From positions 275,199,413 through 275,263,412 of the forward strand of contig NC_073692.1 of NCBI RefSeq assembly GCF_029784155.1: DNA of 64,000 nt, in the 5' to 3' direction. This DNA is from Uranotaenia lowii (taxonomy: Eukaryota > Arthropoda > Insecta > Diptera > Culicidae). Shown here in pieces: positions 34,011-46,225 of the stretch (position 1 is its first letter; every line of letters begins with the position of its first letter). The translations under genes were made by a program, and so were the position numbers. Below the pieces are notes generated by a model, which did no database searches, had not been told where the DNA came from, and worked only from the letters and a program-made list of their open reading frames with translations.

Positions 34011-34855
34011 TCCAATATTTTTGCAATTATTACTTAACAATGAATTCAAAAGTGCATCTGAAAAATGCTTGGCAATTGACTTTCATGCAAACTGTTCTTG
34101 ACATATTCCAAGTTGAAAGCGAAACGGAGTTCGTATGGGATCAGCTAGTCACTAATAAAATTGAGACTACAAATACAAACGAATTTTTGTCTTTATTCAA
34201 TTCCCTAGGCCCTCGCACTATTCGCCTTTCATATTTTTTTTTTCTTAAAATTTATCCATTTGATTGGGTTTCTAGCCCTTTGTCCTAGGCAAGGGACTCC
34301 TGCTTTTATTTCATCAGGAAAGACGTTTGTTTGCGAGCCTTGGAAAAATAGACATTTCAAAATCTATCACATCACATTTTTTATCACATTTTCACTAACA
34401 TTTGAAATTTTCAAAACAAACCAAGTTTTTCGCAATTTAAAGATAAATTTAATGGTTTTCAAACGTAGAAAAAAGTTTTGAGATATTTTAACTTTAGACT
34501 TCGTTATCGATGATTATCTGGAAAAAATTTCATGTTGATAAAAATTACTCCGGTGATCTATGTTACCCTGTTTACGGTACACAAGATGTTACATTTTAGA
34601 ACCCCCAACAATAAACATTGTTGTAAAACATAATATTAGTAATTTGACGGGAATAAAAAACATACAGTCGACATCTCCCAAACCCTACATTTTTATAATG
34701 TTTTCTCGAAGAAATCCTGAAGCCCCTTTTCCAAAAAAAAAATGAATCTATCTTGAGTACTATTTTCCATAATTCTATTTAGTGGTTCCTGAAAATTGTA
34801 CCAAAAAGCAAAGAGTTCGAAAAACGATGAACGTTTTCCGAAAAGATCTTAAATT
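34011..34855. other. Stretch without a gene
   Basis: AT-rich and without recognisable coding, TIR or tandem structure. Confidence 0.4.
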
Positions 34856-35411
34856 AAGGTTGTCAGATTTCCCGGTTTTATCCGAGTTTTCCTGGATATT
34901 TTTTTATGAAATTTAAGAGTGGCCGGGCATGGCTCGGTTGCCCGATTTTTTTCGAATTAAGCCTGGATTTTGCCCGGATTTATTCACTTTGTTGGGCCCA
35001 TCAAACAGATAAAAATCGATTTCTTTTGTCAAATTATTTTATTTATGCCTCCAAAACGAAATTTTCAAGCAAGATAAAATAATTATTAAAACTTTAAAGT
35101 AAACATTAAATACGATTGCAAATTTGTTGATGAATTTTGATGAAAAAAATATTTTATTCAATTTTTTTATTCTTGATTTTTGTTAAGCGATTTCTGGGTT
35201 TCAACAAAATTGCCGGGATATTGCCCGGATATTGTTAAGATTTTCAGTCGTTAGCTTTAAAATGAAATGCCTGGATTTTTCCAGGTTTTTATATAAAATT
35301 GACTGGATTTGCTCAGCCCAAATGCGTGCTGAAAAAAATCTGTTGTTTGTTTTATTATAGAGGCTTGCTGGGTAGATTCGCCTCTGTTCCTGAAAAAATT
35401 CTGGCAACCTT
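34856..35411. mobile_element. MITE-like element, TIR AAGGTTGYCAGA
   Basis: The ends AAGGTTGTCAGATTT (34856) and AAATTCTGGCAACCTT inverted (to 35411) enclose 556 bp with several GCCCGG/CCCGGAT words. The TIR shares AAGGTTGCC with the element at 8213-8612, which suggests a common superfamily. Flanks are AT-rich and partly palindromic, so no target duplication could be fixed. Confidence 0.5.
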
Positions 35412-36989
35412 ATTTAACTGTCCCTGTTCCAAAAATAAAATTTCACCTTGCAGATACTTTAAGCATTTGTAAAAAATAGTCATGAGTAAAATCAATTTAT
35501 AGTTTAGTTTAGTATAGTTTAGATCATAAAAAAACACCTCCAAACCAATCTGTTTTGAGGCAGTTTATAAAAAGGAATTTCAGTCTGTCTGTTTGTTCTA
35601 CATAGTCTTGGAATTTACTGAACCGTGAATCTTAGCAGATGCCGGGGATCCCTTGGAGAATGCAGGAGAAAGAAAAAAACGGGGGAGGAAGGGTTTCTCC
35701 CATACATTTTTTTTGCATTTTTCAAAAACTTATCAAGCTAAAGGAATCAAATTCGGCATGGGAGGGTATTTGGGTAAAAGAAATTTTATCTATTTCAAAG
35801 TTTCATAGTTAGCACAAGGCAAAAAAAACTTTAATTTTTTGGAGGTGTAAAGAATTTTATAGCTTATTTTCAATAAGTTGGGCCACTGATTCAAAATATG
35901 CAACAAGTTTTTTTTATCAGCTCTTGTTTTTGAGATAAATTAAAAAAAAATGTAAAGAATAATTATATAAATTCATTCTTTTGTTAATCGAAGCAAAAGT
36001 TGACTAATAATATTTTGAAAATAATAGCTTGAATTCAATAATCAACTTTTCGGAAAAATGGAAGTTATTTTGCATCCTTAGAAAAAATACGGAAGTTCCC
36101 TTTTTGTCCTTTTTTTTTAGATTTAAACCAATTGTCATCTACTGCTTAAAAAATAATTCAATTCGTTGTAGTCTTCACCAACGCTACTGAATGAGTTGAA
36201 ATATGCATTTTCAAATATGTATTCAAAGGCTTTCTTGAACGGCGTCAGATATATTTGATATCTTATCTATTCAAGTTTTTTTTAGAAATTGCGAATTTAA
36301 TTTTTTTAAAGGATTGTATTCCTGAAACTGGACTGGATGAAGGATAATAAATTGATTTAAAATCTATTTTTGGCTTCCTTGAAGGTTCATTAGTATATCA
36401 GTTTAAAATATCGATTTTTCTCAAAACTGTTAAATTAAAAAAAATCCACCTACTCTCTCAACAAATACAGATTAAGTCAACTAGCACTTGAAAGTTTTAT
36501 TATGAATTAATTATGGCATTTGATAAAGTTTCATAAATGTTTTATTATGGTCATGAAAACAGGTTAGATTCTTGATTCCATTTCTTTTCAGGTTCTGATA
36601 ACGCTTGTGAAGCTTTAAAAAAATATACTGTACATAAAGTCGTTTGAAAAGAGTTCTGATTCCTCTTTTAAAATTCCAATAAAACAATAAACTAAGATGT
36701 TAGTTCCAAGTTATTTTTTGAATGTTTTATAAAGGCAGTACTTGATTTCGAAACCGCTATAAAATTAGGCAACAGTTCTCGATCAAATGTCAAAACAGGA
36801 CACACTAAGGCTATATTGCACATAATTGAATTAGAACTCCCATTTTCACACATTTTTGATAAGTCATGAATCATGTTATTGATTTTAATAAAAAAAAATG
36901 TATATAACAATCTTTGAAATTCTTCAAATAACCGGAAGTGGAATAAATATCTGATGATATTTGAGTGAGTATTGATTGTGTGATTATTG
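35412..36989. other. Stretch without a gene
   Basis: AT-rich. 35560-35830 resembles the start of the 32.9-kb array (tetranucleotide tract, then a line ending AAATTCGGCATGG). Otherwise nothing is recognised. Confidence 0.4.
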
Positions 36990-37660
36990 AGTAAAGAGGC
37001 CCAACCAGTAAATGGTAAAATGCTTGACGCCATCATCAATCCAAGATGGCGGTTTCCGCTTTTCTTGTCAAAGCTTTGAATGATTGACAATATTATGTAT
37101 CGTCCACTTGATTGGAATAAAGTGAAAGAGCCAAAAAAATAAAAATCGAATTTCACTATCTGACGGCTTCCGCTGCTCTTCAAAATGTTGTAAATTACTG
37201 GAAATCTTATGAAACTCGCATATTATGGGTATTGAGTGAAAGGGTAATACGAATAGAAGTTTTATTTCGCTTTCTGACACTAAGTTGAATTCAAAGATGG
37301 TGACTTCCGCTTAACTTAAAAATGCTGAAAATCACTGAAAATCATTTGAAAATTTATTGAGATTTTCGACCATGCACGGTATTCAGAGAGAATCACAATC
37401 TCGGGCGGCATCAGATAGCGAAATTTGGCTTCTACTAATTTGGCTTAGTTGAGAGCCACCATCATGGATTTAAATTTGGCGTCAGAAAGCGAAATTCGGT
37501 TTCTTTTTGTTAGACGTTTCACTTTATACCAATATTGTGGGGTTTTCATGTGATTATAAGTCATTTGCAGCATATTTATTTTAAGCGCAAGCCGCCATCT
37601 TGCATTTCAAGATGGCTTCAGATAACGAAATTTGTCTTTAACTCATGGTTTCAGTCCACC
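36990..37660. repeat. Diverged tandem repeat with AAGATGGCGGCTTCCGC core
   Basis: The motif (A)AGATGG.GRYTTCCGCT followed by a run like AAAATGTTGAAAATYACTGGAAAT recurs near 37028, 37160, 37297 and, weaker, further right, each ending in TCGAATTTCGCTTTCTGAC. The unit is about 135 bp. Short ORFs across it (36692-37280) are products of the repeat. Confidence 0.55.
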
Positions 37661-39365
37661 TTCAATTATTTCATTTTAAAAGTTTGTCCTTATTTACTGT
37701 ACTAATGATAAAGATCTCAGAAATGAGGAACTCAACCTACACGTGTAATTTGTTGGTTTGTAAGAGAAACGTCAAATTTCTGCTTTAATTTTTTTTTCTC
37801 GAGGGATTTTAAGCATCTTTATGGCTTATCCATCCCGACTTTCAGCTTTTATTATAAAAGCTTTGGTGATCAAAATTTACCGCATAATGATTTATCTAAG
37901 TTTAAAAAATTAATCAAAATAACGTCTTACGAATGATTTAAATTCAGAACGCAAAAATCTTCCAAAATCAGGTATTGAAACATAGACAATTAAAATGATT
38001 TTTTCTTGTGTAATTTGAATTAAAATAGAAAATATTTAAAAAATATATACACCTTATTTTATGATGTTTGAAATGTAATTTTTTATTATCAAATGCCTTT
38101 CGGAAAACCTCTGCTTCGAAATATATGACATAATAATAAGTCATTTTTTGAAATAGGACAGTTCGAAATGCCTTCGATTAGATAAACTATTTCAAGTTGT
38201 TGTTGGGTCATCAAATGCATCAAATTGTCGTTGCATTGTATTGTTTATAATAATAGCAATCCGTCATTTCCTGATTTAACAAGGCAAAAAATTAGCGAAA
38301 ACAAGCCACGATGACCCCCATATATAAGTCAATTGCACCATCTGAAACTGTTCTCTATTTTTTTCTTCTCCGTTTGATGAATGACAAAATTCAGACCTCC
38401 GGAAAAATGTACCCAGCATACTAACGAGTGTCATGTTTTCCGATGGTCAACATTAATTATTGAGGTGCAAGAGCAAATTAACACCCAAAGCCAAAGGCAG
38501 CAGCAGTGGAGCTGAGAAGACAGAACCGTGTAATACTAATCTAATAAAACCAACTAGCTGGAACTGTTTCTGCATACTGTGGCATGAAATACGACTACGC
38601 TGCTGCTAAGAATATCAAGAAGAGCATCCACCTTCCTGCATGTGACAAAAATGTTGTAGCTTTGTGACACTACTACTGGATGGCGGCTGCACTCTTAACT
38701 TGCAAATGAACATTCCGGGAGCATGAGCATGAGCTGGTGATGAATAGCAAGGAAAAAAAAAGAAAAGCTGCAAAATGGCAGCTTCGAAAAGTGGCCAGCT
38801 CCAAGAGCTCATCGTCGTTGCTAAGTCGGGTGCAATTGTGTGTTTGAGCGAGCAAAGGCTTAATTAATTTGCATACGTCTAGCAAATTTAAAACGTCCGA
38901 CTGACTTCGAGAGCGATAATTATAATTGCAGGTGACAGGGTGAGATACGGCGATTCCGGAAAAGCGTCCTTCACCAAGCGTCTCGTCCTCGTCATCACTT
39001 CAGGCATTTTCTGGCATATCCGGTAACAAGTACGGGGGTGGAGTGGGGTGGTTGCCCTTGCAGCGTTTTTGTTACTCTATGGATCCATTTTGTGGGGAGA
39101 TTGTTAGCATGATGTTGCAGTTTTCATATGAATGCATCTTAGAGGGTATTATCAACATTTAGTTTGATTCAAACGTTTATTTCTAAAATTGACAAATTTA
39201 AAATTAAAATTCAATCCTAAACATAAGAATGGCTAAGGATATTTTCATCTTTGATTATTGGAACATTTAACAGGGATAAATTTTCATTATTTCTGGAATG
39301 TTTCTGTTACAACTAAATTACAGAAAAAAAAACTGGCGAATTGAAGATAATGTGCAACTGGAGAC
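37661..39365. other. Stretch without a gene
   Basis: AT-rich to 38.4 kb, then a more balanced part (38.4-39.1 kb) that may be unique DNA. No supported frame. Confidence 0.4.
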
Positions 39366-39369
39366 CTCA

Positions 39370-41515
39370 TACACCCAACCTTAGGGCAGTAGTCATATCA
39401 CCTCTTATCTTACAAATGCGATTCTCAACTTCCTTGTGGTGCTGGCTGGGGTGAGAACAGCCTTAGCGGAGATCGGGTACCCAATCCCGGTGGATGCTTT
39501 GGTCGCATGCTAACTGAGAAGGGGTGGTGTGCTGAGTGCAACAACGTCTTGGTGGTGTTCGAGACCCAAATTTTCGGATGAAAATCGGCAAAGACTCACC
39601 CGACGAAAATGGACCAGCGATTAGAAACCTGGAACATGAAACTCTCTAAATCTTCGATATCCAAATTTCATGAGCGGCACCCTCGTATTGAAGAGCAGCA
39701 AATTCGACATCGTAGTGCTGCAGGAGGTATGCTGAAAAGTCTCTACGGTACGTGTGCCAGGAGGAGGAATTCAAACCGATAATTTAAGGCTCAGCGTGCA
39801 CCAGATGACCAACGAAATCGGGCAAAGACTATTAGATTTCGCCGCCTTCAAATGGCCGTATGTATGTAGTACTTTTTTCCAGCACCGCCTACCACACAAG
39901 TACACCTGATGATCATCGTACCAAACGCAATCACAGATCGACCACGTTTTGGTAGACAACCAACACTTCTTGTGCACCAATATCGTGTTCTCGTGGCGCC
40001 AACAACAAGCCAGGCCACTATTTGGTGATGGTGAAGTAGCGCGCAAAACTCTCCGTACTGAACAAATACAAAACCGATGTCCGCCTCGGATAAATATCGC
40101 ACGACCGAAGCAACCTGAGGTCGTAGCAGACAATGCGAAATCGTTCGAAGCAGCGCTGCCGCTTGCGGGCGCCAGCGGGCAAGCCTTACAAAGCCCCTCT
40201 CGAGGAATTTTTAGATACCATCAATACTGCCATCAATATTTAGTGTTGCGGAAAACAAAAAGACGGAACGACTGGCTCAACGAGTAATGTAGAAGGGTGA
40301 TGGACGAAGAGAACGCCGCGCGGACGGTAGTTGTGCAAAGAAACACTTGTCAAATCGTGGAAAAGCATCGACAGCGGAAAGGACAGCGAGTAAGAATTTA
40401 CCTAGAAAAAATGCTTCGCTTGGAGAAGGAGAAGCTCGAGGAGCTGGAGCAGCTGCATAGGTCCCAGAAAACACGAAAATTCTTTGAGCAGCTGTTCCGG
40501 GAACGCCTGAACGGCGCACATGCAGGAGATCAAGATGGTGGGGGAAGGTACATCACCGGTGTAGCCAACGTCACGTAGAGGAGCAACTCCCAACGATAAG
40601 TGAAGTTATTTAAGCCATTCACCAGCTGAATAGCAACAAATCGGCTGGAAAGGATGGCATGGGGGCTTCGACAAGCCGACGGTCGCATGATGTTCAGTTT
40701 TGCGCTAGAAGGTGTAATTAGTCAAGCTAAATGTTGGCGAAATACGGGGAAAGATTTTCAATAGATCCAGTCAACTTATCTGCATTGCCGATTACATTGA
40801 TATAGCCGGCAGATCATCTGCGAAGGTGGAGGAGATCTACCGCAAACTGAAACGCGAAGCAGGAAGTATTGGGTTGATGATTGATACGTCCAAGACGAAG
40901 TACATGCTGGCCTGCGGATCCAAGACCGACCGAACCCGCCTGTCCAGTAATAACAAGGTCACGATCGACGGCGACGAGCTGGAGATAGTCGAAGACTTTG
41001 TCTATATCGGCTCACTGGTGACCGCAGACAATGACACCAGCCGTGAGATCCGGAGGCGAATTATCAGCGGAAGTCGTGCCTACTATGGACTCCACAAGCA
41101 ACTGCGGTCGAGAAGACTTAGCCCTCGCACGAAGTGTAACCTGTATATCACGCTCATTAGACCGGTTGTTCTCTACGGGCACGAGACATGGATATTGCTC
41201 GAGGAGGACCTGCGTACACTCGGGGTATTCGAGCGACGAGTGTCAAAAACCATCTTTGGCGGCGTACAGGAGAACGGAGTGTGGAGGCGAAGGATGAACC
41301 ACGAGCTCGCGCGACTCTACGGCGAACCCAGTATCTAGAAGGTGGCGAAAGCTGGCCGGATACGCTGGGCGGGATATGTTGTGAGAATGCCGGACGACTG
41401 TCCTGCAAAACAGGTGTTCGCTACGAATCCGGTAGGAACAAGACGAGCGGGGGCGCAACGAGCGAGATGGTCGTCAAGTTACGTCGTGAGATGGAATACT
41501 ATGTAAATAAATAAA
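39370..41515 (+). mobile_element. RTE-like LINE (JAM1-type), copy C
   Basis: The leader at 39390-39520 resembles that of copy A (GTCATATCACC, AGATCGGGTACCCAA, GGATGCTTTGGTCGCATG). The protein is of another RTE family than A and B. It has internal deletions in both endonuclease and RT, and ends with a TAAATAAATAAATAA tail at 41500-41515, an A-rich short repeat tail as on many RTE copies. Confidence 0.7.
39620..41500 (+). pseudogene. RTE copy C endonuclease and reverse transcriptase remains
   Basis: Pieces: RLETWNMKLSK near 39615; SSKFDIVVLQEVCW in shifted frames near 39695-39735; IGQRLLDFAAFKWPYV (39820-39860); QIDHVLVDNQHF (39930); a linker rich in Lys/Glu (40297-40578); the RT entry NSNKSAGKDGMG (40630-40670); then a deletion to FALEGVI and the active site region, which reads IADY instead of YADD (40790). 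The longest clean frame, 40826-41338, carries SKTKYMLACGS, VEDFVYIGSLVT and NLYITLIRPVVLYGHETW. The end, after a stop, reads GRIRWAGYVVRMPDD. Dead copy. Confidence 0.75.
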
Positions 41516-41524
41516 TAATAAGTA

Positions 41525-41610
41525 ATTTGATCAAAACGAAACGAAACGATTTGAACTCCAGTCCTCCAAGTTTGCCGTCCGATATCTTATCACGATGCCA
41601 ACTCATCAGA
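41525..41610 (-). repeat. tRNA-derived segment (SINE-like)
   Basis: On the minus strand GTTGGCATCGTGATAAG resembles an A box and GGAGTTCAAATC a B box, spaced as in tRNA genes. The stems are too degenerate for a functional tRNA. It lies between two RTE copies, near a second tRNA-like segment of the same orientation. Confidence 0.4.
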
Positions 41611-41644
41611 TGGTATCATCCACGCTAAAGCTCTATATGTGAAA

Positions 41645-42415
41645 ACGAAAACGAACACACACATATAGGATCTCAGTGAAACTTCATGTTTCTTTGAAGA
41701 GATCTAAATTCTGCTTAAGACTAAGCGTACATCTTTCAAGGATATAATGGCTAGCATTTTACTAAATGCTAACACCACCAACCCACAGAAAGAGTACTAT
41801 GTTTGCCGTGACCAAGACTTGATCTCATGACCTCTGGCTTAGAAGACTTGAACGCTATCCTCTAGGCCACGGTCGGCGGCAAATTGCTGTGGGATTTGCT
41901 TTTAACGAACCGGTCAAAGTATGAAAGGGAGAGATCGAATAGAGCGTCAATCGAAGGACCGCCCATTTATCGTAAATCAGTTCACTGAAATCGTTAATGT
42001 CGAATAAGCATATTCTCCACTTTAAAGATGCATATATAGGAGTTGACTCAACTGATATCCGATTCAACTTTTTTTTGGGCAAAGCTTGTTGTTAATGAAT
42101 GATGGTAAAAAACTCAATACAAACGTGTTTACGATCGTTATTGAAAATGTCTCAATATTCGATTTGGATTATCATTTCTATTACTATTTCATGTTTGAAA
42201 GAAGAAACAAAACTCATGTTGATTTTTCAGTACAAAATATTCAATTTACAAACCTAAACCTAAATACAAACCTAAAAGTTCAAATTTACTCATGCAAACG
42301 TTACTTAAAAATTTTGCAAAAAATCATGGAGTAGTTTTGGACCAAGACGAAGCTTTTAAGACCCCAGGGTTTGAGAAATTCTAAAATGACTCCAAATCGA
42401 CTCAGTCTAATGGAC
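41645..42415. repeat. Rearranged copy of the 11.3-kb dispersed repeat
   Basis: 41645-41800 matches the first half of 11334-11590 in direct orientation; 42297-42415 matches its second half inverted. About 500 bp, including a tRNA-like segment, lies between. The arrangement suggests an inversion or two independent fragments. Confidence 0.5.
41800..41890 (-). repeat. tRNA-derived segment, tRNA-Arg-like
   Basis: On the minus strand GACCGTGGCCTAGAGGATAG resembles the 5' part of an insect tRNA-Arg, with an acceptor-like pairing CCGTG/CACGG at the other end. Two bases between acceptor and D stem are missing, and the T arm (AGATCAAGTCTTGG) is altered. Probably a tRNA pseudogene or a SINE head. Confidence 0.4.
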
Positions 42416-42489
42416 CAAGTCCTCACACTACGGCAAATCCTCCAAAAATGCCGTGAACGCAGTACTTACGCACCATCTATTCATCGACT

Positions 42490-43005
42490 GGCCTGCGGAT
42501 CCGAGACTGACAGAACTCGCTTGTCCAGTAAATAATAACAAGGTCACGATCGAAAACGAGGAGCTGTAGATAGTCGAAGACTTTGTCTATCTCAGCTCAC
42601 TGGTGACCTCAGACAATGACACCAGCCGTTAGATCTGGCGGCGAGCTATCAGCGGAAGTCGTGTCTATAATGGACTCAACAAGCAACTGCGTTCGAGAAG
42701 GCTCAGCCTCCGCACGAAGTGTAAACTGTACACAACGCTCATTAGACAACCGGTCCTCTACGAGCACGAAACGTGGATATTGCTTCAAGCGACGAAAGTT
42801 AAGAACCGTCTTTGGCGATGTGCAGGAGAACGGAGTGTAGAGGCGAAGGATGAACCACGAGCTTGCGCGATACTATGGCGAACCCAATATCTTGAAGGTA
42901 GCGAAAGCTGGACGGATACGCTGGGAGGGACATGTTGCGAGAATGCCGTACGAGTGTCCTGCAAATCAGGTGTTCGCTGTCAATCCAGTAGGAACGAGAC
43001 GAGGA
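42490..43005 (+). pseudogene. RTE (JAM1-type) RT fragment, copy D
   Basis: A 5'-truncated second copy of the family at 39370-41515. It aligns with 40905-41450: SNNKVTIDGDELEI region (degenerate), VEDFVYL, the NLYTTLIRQP region, and MNHELARYYGEPNILKVAKAGRIRWEGHVARMPYE in the frame 42850-43134. It carries several stops and a deletion relative to C. The truncated start is typical of LINE insertion; no intact tail was seen. Confidence 0.7.
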
Positions 43006-45217
43006 ATCTTACTTTTTCGAGAAAATATAGTTTTGATGAACAAATTGCTCGTCAATGTCCGTATGAAAGTCGACGAAAGGTTCTTGAAGTATGAAAAAAT
43101 ACAGATTGACAAAAATTCTGAAAAAAAAGATTAATTTAAAAAAATGAGTGATTGAATCAGAAATTGCGAAAAACCTGTTGAAGTACAATGGAAATTTAGT
43201 GAGTTTAAACGATCAATACTGAATTTATATTCTGAACCTCATTAGAAAGTTTTTTCTGTCTGGACCTGCAGGTAGCATCCATATAAAAAAGTTATGATCA
43301 AAATTAAAAGATTTCTGAAATTCAAAAGGGATCCTAGAAGTTTCTTAATATTTTGACGATCCTCAATAAAGTAGCAAGTCGGCAGACTTCCAAAACTATC
43401 ATATTGACACTCAAGAGCTGATTAGGGCTAAGCTAAACCGGATAGATCTATTCTTATATAAATGATATGGAGAATAAATAATTTCCGATTTAACCGATGT
43501 AAGTTAAGAAGATATCAACAGAGTTGAGAAAAACAACTTGTCATGAAAGATTGAACTACAGGCCAAACTTGAAAAAGTATGTGAACAGATGTCATTATCC
43601 ACACGATCAGCACTGAATAGCTTGATCCACACGTTACACAAGAATTCTATAAAAGCTTTATCAATGATACAAATGGGAAAATATTTTTCAGAGTTTCAGT
43701 GGTTGGATTGGATTGGAAACACTTAAGCCTCGTTACAGAAAATAAGTTTAATTAAACTCCAAGCATATTATTTGGAAGTTTTAACAAATATGGTTGAAAT
43801 TTGGGTTTCCTAATCTTGAAGCTTAAAATGGTACACATTTATGGGTATTGATATCCAGGATGGTTGTACACAAGAATTTAAGATATTTCAAATCATAAAA
43901 TTCTGTTTTTATTTATTTAACAGCAAAACTTATTAAACAACCTCGAACTACGAACTCTGTCTTGAAATATCCTCAAGTAGAGTGTCCCTGGAAAGGTGTG
44001 GAGTGGAGTATTTGATGTATCGGGTTCAATTATTCACACTGGCTTGACATAACCCACTTATTTGAATGTTTTGTAAGCCGCCAATTTTTTAGTGCGCAAG
44101 GACCCGAGAAAAAAAAAACCGCGAACGCAAATTGCTAGAGGCTTCAGTGCGCATTTAAAAAGTGCACGAAAGGGGACAAAAAATTGCGTAGGTTGAGCGC
44201 AGTATTTTAAATTTTATTCCTCCCAAGCAACCAGCCAGTGCGCGCAATTGGTTCACCATAGCCGTAAATATTTCAGATAATAAAACCTGTTGGCAAGTGC
44301 GACAAAAGTGGTTCGAAGCCGCAGTTTAAGATCAACGCAAATGAAGAACGCGAGCAAGGCGAGGCGAGGCTGATCTACACTTGGGACAGGCCACAGACTT
44401 TGCCACCAAGAGAGAGACGGGCGGCCATGGAGTTCAGATCAGAACCCACCCGGAGGGACAGGTGATTGAGAGCAGTCGCGGTTTCGCAACAACTGCCAAA
44501 TACGAAACGAATCCGATGAAAAAAAAAACAACGACACGGTGCTCTTGGCTAATAGGAGCTTAGCTAGCGTGCCAGGAGAGCCAACGACTGAAGTAAGATC
44601 AACGCGAAAAGCTTTTGACAGAAGCTTGTTCGCACGTTCTCGTGGTCATTTTGTCCAGATTGAGCCGAGATCTCGGAGCTATCCTTGGCCATTTAAATGA
44701 GTCTTTCATCGACCGTTTTGGAATGCCACTACTCGACGACTCGACGGAATCACGAGGGCGGATTTTTGTTATTCTTATAAACATGGCGCTGGTTACCGAT
44801 CCAATATCGTTTACTGGATATTGAACTCATAAACTACCTGACTGCTGCCTGCTTGACTTTGGTGGACAAGATTACTTACTCTGGAGCACCTGATCTTTCG
44901 TTTTCTGTACATGGTGCAACTGGACCGATTTCGAACAACGCTTATGCAAGAGGTTCAATATTAATGAAAGCCGTACAAGAATTCATTCATTACCATTAAT
45001 CCAAAAATGGCGCTTGGTGCGAATGCTCAATGTTATAAGTTTGGTTTGGAGCGTGAAAGAAAAATTTTGTCCAGAGTTACAGAAGTAGAATTGTTGAAGT
45101 TGTTAGACCAAAGCAATATTGATTTTTTTTTTCAAATAAAGATGCCCATCATACTCCCCCACACCAAAAAACTCATATGAGCGTTTTTAAAATAACAAAC
45201 TAGCATTATAATACGGT
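43006..45217. other. Stretch without a supported gene
   Basis: AT-rich to 44.0 kb. 44.05-44.85 kb is more GC-rich with runs such as GCGAGGCGAGGC and could be a leader of a retroelement or unique DNA. No frame longer than about 70 codons is convincing. Confidence 0.4.
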
Positions 45218-45452
45218 TTATGACTGAAGTTTCTTGGGCTGATGTATAACTTTCGATTTGAAAATTTTAACATTTTTGACAACTTCTGGAAGACAGTTAT
45301 AAGAAGCAAGTACTAAATATGTAAGAAATTCTGCGTTGACCAAAAGATGTAAAACAACAGCTTCGGAGAAAATTATGTAATTGACGAGTGCCTGAGTTAA
45401 ACAATCTATTCCTGGTGTTGTTTAACGAGTTCAAATTGTCGAAGACATACTA
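45218..45452 (-). pseudogene. L2-like RT C-terminus (last piece of a split element)
   Basis: Minus-strand translation in shifted frames gives YVFDNLNSLNNTRNR, then FTSFGQRRISYI and YNCLPEVVKNVKIFKSKV, ending at a stop at 45218-45220. This matches the C-terminal end of the intact L2-like protein at 51.2-51.37 kb (THNTRQNN, SLGQKRISFIGPTIYNALP). The upstream part of the same frame is found at 56166-56715, on the other side of the TA-flanked element. Confidence 0.7.
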
Positions 45453-45850
45453 TAGGGTAACGGACCTATTTTGGACTGCACAGAAAAAAATTTTGACTAT
45501 TAGGGGAGATGGGGGCATAATGGCCACCTTAAGGAAAATACTTATTTAACCATAGAGAACAGCTGTAATATGTGAATTACATTATTGTTTCGTGTTCAGA
45601 CACTCAAACAGTCTATTGCTAAATTGGATGAAACTTGAAAAAGTAAATAAAAACGTTTAAAAATGCATTTTAAAATTTTTTGCCGAAAGCTGAAAACCAG
45701 TCACTGTAGAGGCATAATGAGAAACCCCCGAGGCAGTATGAGCACCATTAATAAAGGCATAATGAGCATTTTCTGCCCAGGAATCTAGTAGCGAATTCGA
45801 CTCGATGAAGTCAACTGAGTAATAGAGCTACAGCTTAACTTGTATCGTCT

Positions 45851-45915
45851 GACGATTTGGCCTATTGGTTAGATGTCGGAGAGGTAATCAGTAGGCTCGA
45901 GTTCGATTCCTGGTG
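45851..45915 (+). repeat. tRNA-like segment in left arm
   Basis: TGGCCTATTGG (45858-45868) fits the A box, and GTTCGATTCC (45901-45910) the B box, of polymerase III tRNA promoters, 33 bp apart. The T stem is weak and the anticodon loop lacks the conserved U33, so a functional tRNA is unlikely. Confidence 0.5.
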
Positions 45916-46154
45916 GAGGTGATTTTTTTTTCATTTATCATTCATGATCATGATTGCACTAAACGGTGAGGCGTAGATTCATCAAACAAAGCAATAACAA
46001 AATAATCTAGGTCTGTTTGTAGAATTCAAAAAATTAACACATGCTCATACATTATGTTTCTGGTGTTTTGTTCGACGGATGATGCTTTGATGCTATTAGC
46101 CGTATAACGTAACAATTAAAAAAATCAATCATGAATAGTATGTGCAAAAAAAAT

Positions 46155-46225
46155 CTCCTCGAACAGGAATCGAACTCGAGTCTACTGATTACCTCTCCGA
46201 CACCTTACCAATAGGCCAAAACGAC
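46155..46225 (-). repeat. tRNA-like segment in right arm
   Basis: The inverted counterpart of the left-arm segment: TTGGCCTATTGGTAAGG (A box) and GAGTTCGATTCC (B box) on the minus strand. It is slightly closer to a tRNA than the left-arm copy. The two face each other across the loop. Confidence 0.5.

Noticed and set aside
45851..46225. Functional tRNA genes
   Set aside because: A and B boxes are good, but anticodon loop and stems are degraded and both copies are part of a palindromic repeat.
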